Shown: positions 5,923 to 7,437 of the stretch, in pieces
Position numbering within the stretch: the first letter of the stretch is position 1
How the letters are laid out: every line of letters starts with the position of its first letter
Source: Planctomycetaceae bacterium
GTDB taxonomy: Bacteria > Planctomycetota > Planctomycetia > Pirellulales > Thermoguttaceae
Reading direction: 5' to 3'
DNA length: 7,437 nt
Assembly (NCBI GenBank): GCA_031267635.1
Contig: JAIRYX010000233.1
Span: 1-7,437 of the forward strand
Notes under the pieces: generated by a model
What the model was told of the DNA's origin: nothing
The model's database searches: none
Seen by the model: only the letters and a program-made list of their open reading frames with translations
Program-made: the position numbers and the translations under genes

Positions 5923-6956
5923 TTACACTGCGCGGAATTGATAATTTTCGAAGAGGTGAAACTCTAGTGTCATTTTTTTTAGTCCCTCTTTATGTTTTGT
6001 GGTGGTATTTTTTAGGCAGTCGTCGATTGCCTGGCCAAACTTCTCGAAGGAATCGTAATAAAAGTTATACAAACATGTTTTTTCATAAATTTCTAATAAC
6101 GTTCGATTAAGTTCGGACTGTATGGCGGTAGAAATACCAACTCAATTCCTAACTCCGCCGCCAAATTTGTGACCAACTTGCAACGTTGATACCTCGCGTT
6201 GTCCAAAACAATCTTGATAGGAATACCTTTATGCAACGCCGATAACTTATGTAACATCTCGCAAACAACCAAAGAATTGATGTACGTTGTATTGGTGATC
6301 CATTCCATTGTGTGCGCAATGGGATTGTAAGCTCCTAGAATATTGTATCGTTTGCGTCCGCTTGACGTCGGTAGCACGCAACGGATAAAACACCCAAAAT
6401 AAGTAAGAAATGCCCCTTGAACAGGATGGCAGGAATCCAAAAAATAAAGAATACATCCCCATTTTTTCGCGGCTTCGATGATAGGGTTCAAATTGGTTTC
6501 TAAAAAAGTTTTCTGTTCTTCAAGGTTTGCCTTTGCCGGAACGCCAATCGCTTGCAGTAGCTTGCATCCTTTTTTTTTAGAAAGGCGGCGACGCGTCCCC
6601 GACTTCGTTTGAGCCCCGTCAATTTTTCGATTCTTGAGCTTACCTCGGCGAGCGATGCGGCAGGACGTTGGGTCAAATCGTTGATAATGGCGTCGGCGAA
6701 TTGTTCGAGTTCGCTTGGGTGTTTGCATTTGTCGTACAGATAAACCGCTTCCAAACCGCCGCTTTGAGTAAGTATGCAAAACATGGTAGACCGTACGTTT
6801 ACTGGCGTTGGTGAGTTTGGAAACTTTGGCGGCGGTGACGCCTTTGCTGTGTAACGCGAGAATGTTCATGCGTTTTCGAATCGCAGGATGAGGATGGTGC
6901 TACTGCTGGGACAGAAGCGTTTGAAGATCGGAAGCGGAATAAGAAAAACGAAGCAT
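5923..6956 (-). pseudogene. IS630-family transposase, degraded by stops and frameshifts
   Basis: Starts at ATG 6956, with a strong AGGAGG 5 nt upstream, and can be followed through three frames to a TAA at 5923, about 344 codons, the usual IS630 length. The N-terminus has the helix-turn-helix part (RKRMNILALHSKGVTAAKVS). The middle reads GGLEAVY through ASLAEVSSRIEKLTGLKRS. The catalytic domain retains Asp in FLDSCHPV (about 6436), Asp in VLDNARYQRC (about 6202) and Glu in SPNLIERY (about 6103). Lesions: TAG at codon 19 (6900-6902); one extra base near 6760; a shift at an A9 run (6570-6578); loss of two residues in the SPNLNLIER motif; TAG replacing the Trp of ERLWKF (6093-6095); and one base lost in an A run (6078-6083). 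After the last shift, YNFYYDSFEKFGQAIDDCL restores the family C-terminus. It should be non-functional, though the A9 shift could once have been programmed. Confidence 0.92.
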
Positions 6957-7035
6957 GGATTCCTCCTCGCAAACAAAATAACGGAAATAAGGGAAAATAT
7001 GGCAAGTTATATACTCATCGCACTTTAAAAATCGT
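6957..7035. other. Junction between the two IS630-type elements
   Basis: Only 79 bp separate the start of the degraded transposase from the stop of the next one, so both elements' ends must lie here. Seen inside are the AGGAGG site of the pseudogene (6962-6967, minus), one AAATAAGG octamer (6985-6992) and AGTTATATACTC (7005-7016). This is too short for another gene. It implies one element inserted beside, or into the end of, the other. Confidence 0.55.
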
Positions 7036-7437
7036 TTAATTATTTTGTGGTATATGGAAATTTTCGGTGAGTAGAGCGCGCAGTGGTGCCTTGAACTTTC
7101 TTATATTTTCGAAGAAATCGTGACATGCTTGCTTGAAGTCTGCGAATGTTTCTCGAAATTTATTGTAAGTGATATTCTTTTTGAAAAATTTCCAAAGTCG
7201 TTCGATTAGGTTGAGATTCGGCGAGTAGGGCGGTAAAAAGATAAATTCTATCTTGCCCAATTGTTGCCGATGAGCTTCCACATCCTTACTATGACAATAA
7301 CTCGCATTGTCCATAATCATATAAATCGTTTTCGCTTTGGGATTGTGCCTTATCAATTGATCCATCAAGCGTTTCATGGATTCCGAGTTGACCGAATCAG
7401 TAAAATCTACCTCGACTTTCAAGGTATCAATATTCAC
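7036..7437 (-). CDS. IS630-family transposase, C-terminal part (cut by window edge)
   Basis: The last 133 or so residues of a DDE_3-type transposase; the N-terminus lies outside the window, and the GTG at the edge is not a supported start. Within the visible part, Asp43 in YMIMDNASYCHS and Glu79 in PPYSPNLNLIERLWKFFKKN are the second and third catalytic acids. The C-terminus ends LTENFHIPQNN, as in a distinct IS630 subgroup. Unlike its neighbour it has no stop or frameshift in the visible part, so it may be intact. Its DNASYCHSKDV signature differs from DNARYQRCKLV next door, so the two are different insertion sequences rather than a tandem duplication. Confidence 0.9.
   Translation of the reverse strand: MNIDTLKVEVDFTDSVNSESMKRLMDQLIRHNPKAKTIYMIMDNASYCHSKDVEAHRQQLGKIEFIFLPPYSPNLNLIERLWKFFKKNITYNKFRETFADFKQACHDFFENIRKFKAPLRALLTENFHIPQNN

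Larger units (their letters stand above)
5888..7011 (-). mobile_element. Decayed IS630-family insertion sequence (bounds tentative)
   Basis: The transposase pseudogene at 5923-6956 is bracketed by inverted copies of TATAACT at 5888-5894 and 7005-7011. This gives an element of about 1.1 kb, normal for IS630. IS630/Tc1-type elements insert at TA, and TA lies at both edges. Beyond these seven bases the two ends do not match, so the ends are either eroded or misplaced by me. The left end includes TAACTATTCAGTCG, also found in both arms of the repeat at 2036-2191. Confidence 0.45.

Noticed and set aside
5799..6110. Plus-strand 103-codon open frame with LYITLRGIDNFRR
   Set aside because: It is antisense to the C-terminus of the IS630 transposase pseudogene, which reads YNFYYDSFEKFGQAIDDCL on the minus strand.

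Overview
The window looks like AT-rich chromosomal DNA from a Gram-negative-type bacterium. Three intact genes and both tRNAs lack any phage or plasmid signature. The wording of the ArgD-like and sugar-isomerase-like proteins is most like Planctomycetota, possibly an AT-rich gut lineage. This is an impression from protein motifs, not a search result. Neither tRNA gene encodes its CCA end, and only some genes have a Shine-Dalgarno sequence.

Layout. Positions 1-294 are 14 back-to-back units of a 21-bp repeat, followed by degenerate 21-bp units to 378 and another weak 21-nt periodic patch at 484-546. Next is argD (acetylornithine aminotransferase, minus strand, 693-1868). A gene-free stretch of almost 1 kb follows (1869-2849). 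It holds an 88-bp inverted-repeat element and a 156-bp MITE-like inverted repeat. Then come tRNA-Arg(CCG) with its own promoter and a strong terminator (plus strand), and a convergent GT4-type glycosyltransferase gene (minus, 2946-4076). A second, diverged copy of the first small element follows (4123-4235), then tRNA-Leu(GAG) on the minus strand with its promoter, and a large 100-bp hairpin. After that is a xylose-isomerase-like TIM-barrel sugar isomerase/epimerase gene (minus, 4711-5724). The right end holds two unrelated IS630-family transposase genes. One is a decayed pseudogene (5923-6956) with at least six lesions. The other is cut by the window edge (7036-7437).

The genes do not form an operon. 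Each is a single transcription unit separated by repeat-rich DNA: arginine biosynthesis, surface or envelope glycosylation, sugar metabolism and two tRNAs. The most interesting content is the repeat structure. The 21-bp array is built from two strictly alternating complementary hexamers and spaced by two helical turns per unit. Small inverted-repeat elements recur upstream of genes. A perfect A9 run carrying the A-AAA-AAG heptamer sits exactly where the transposase changes frame. I see no convincing new multi-gene system.
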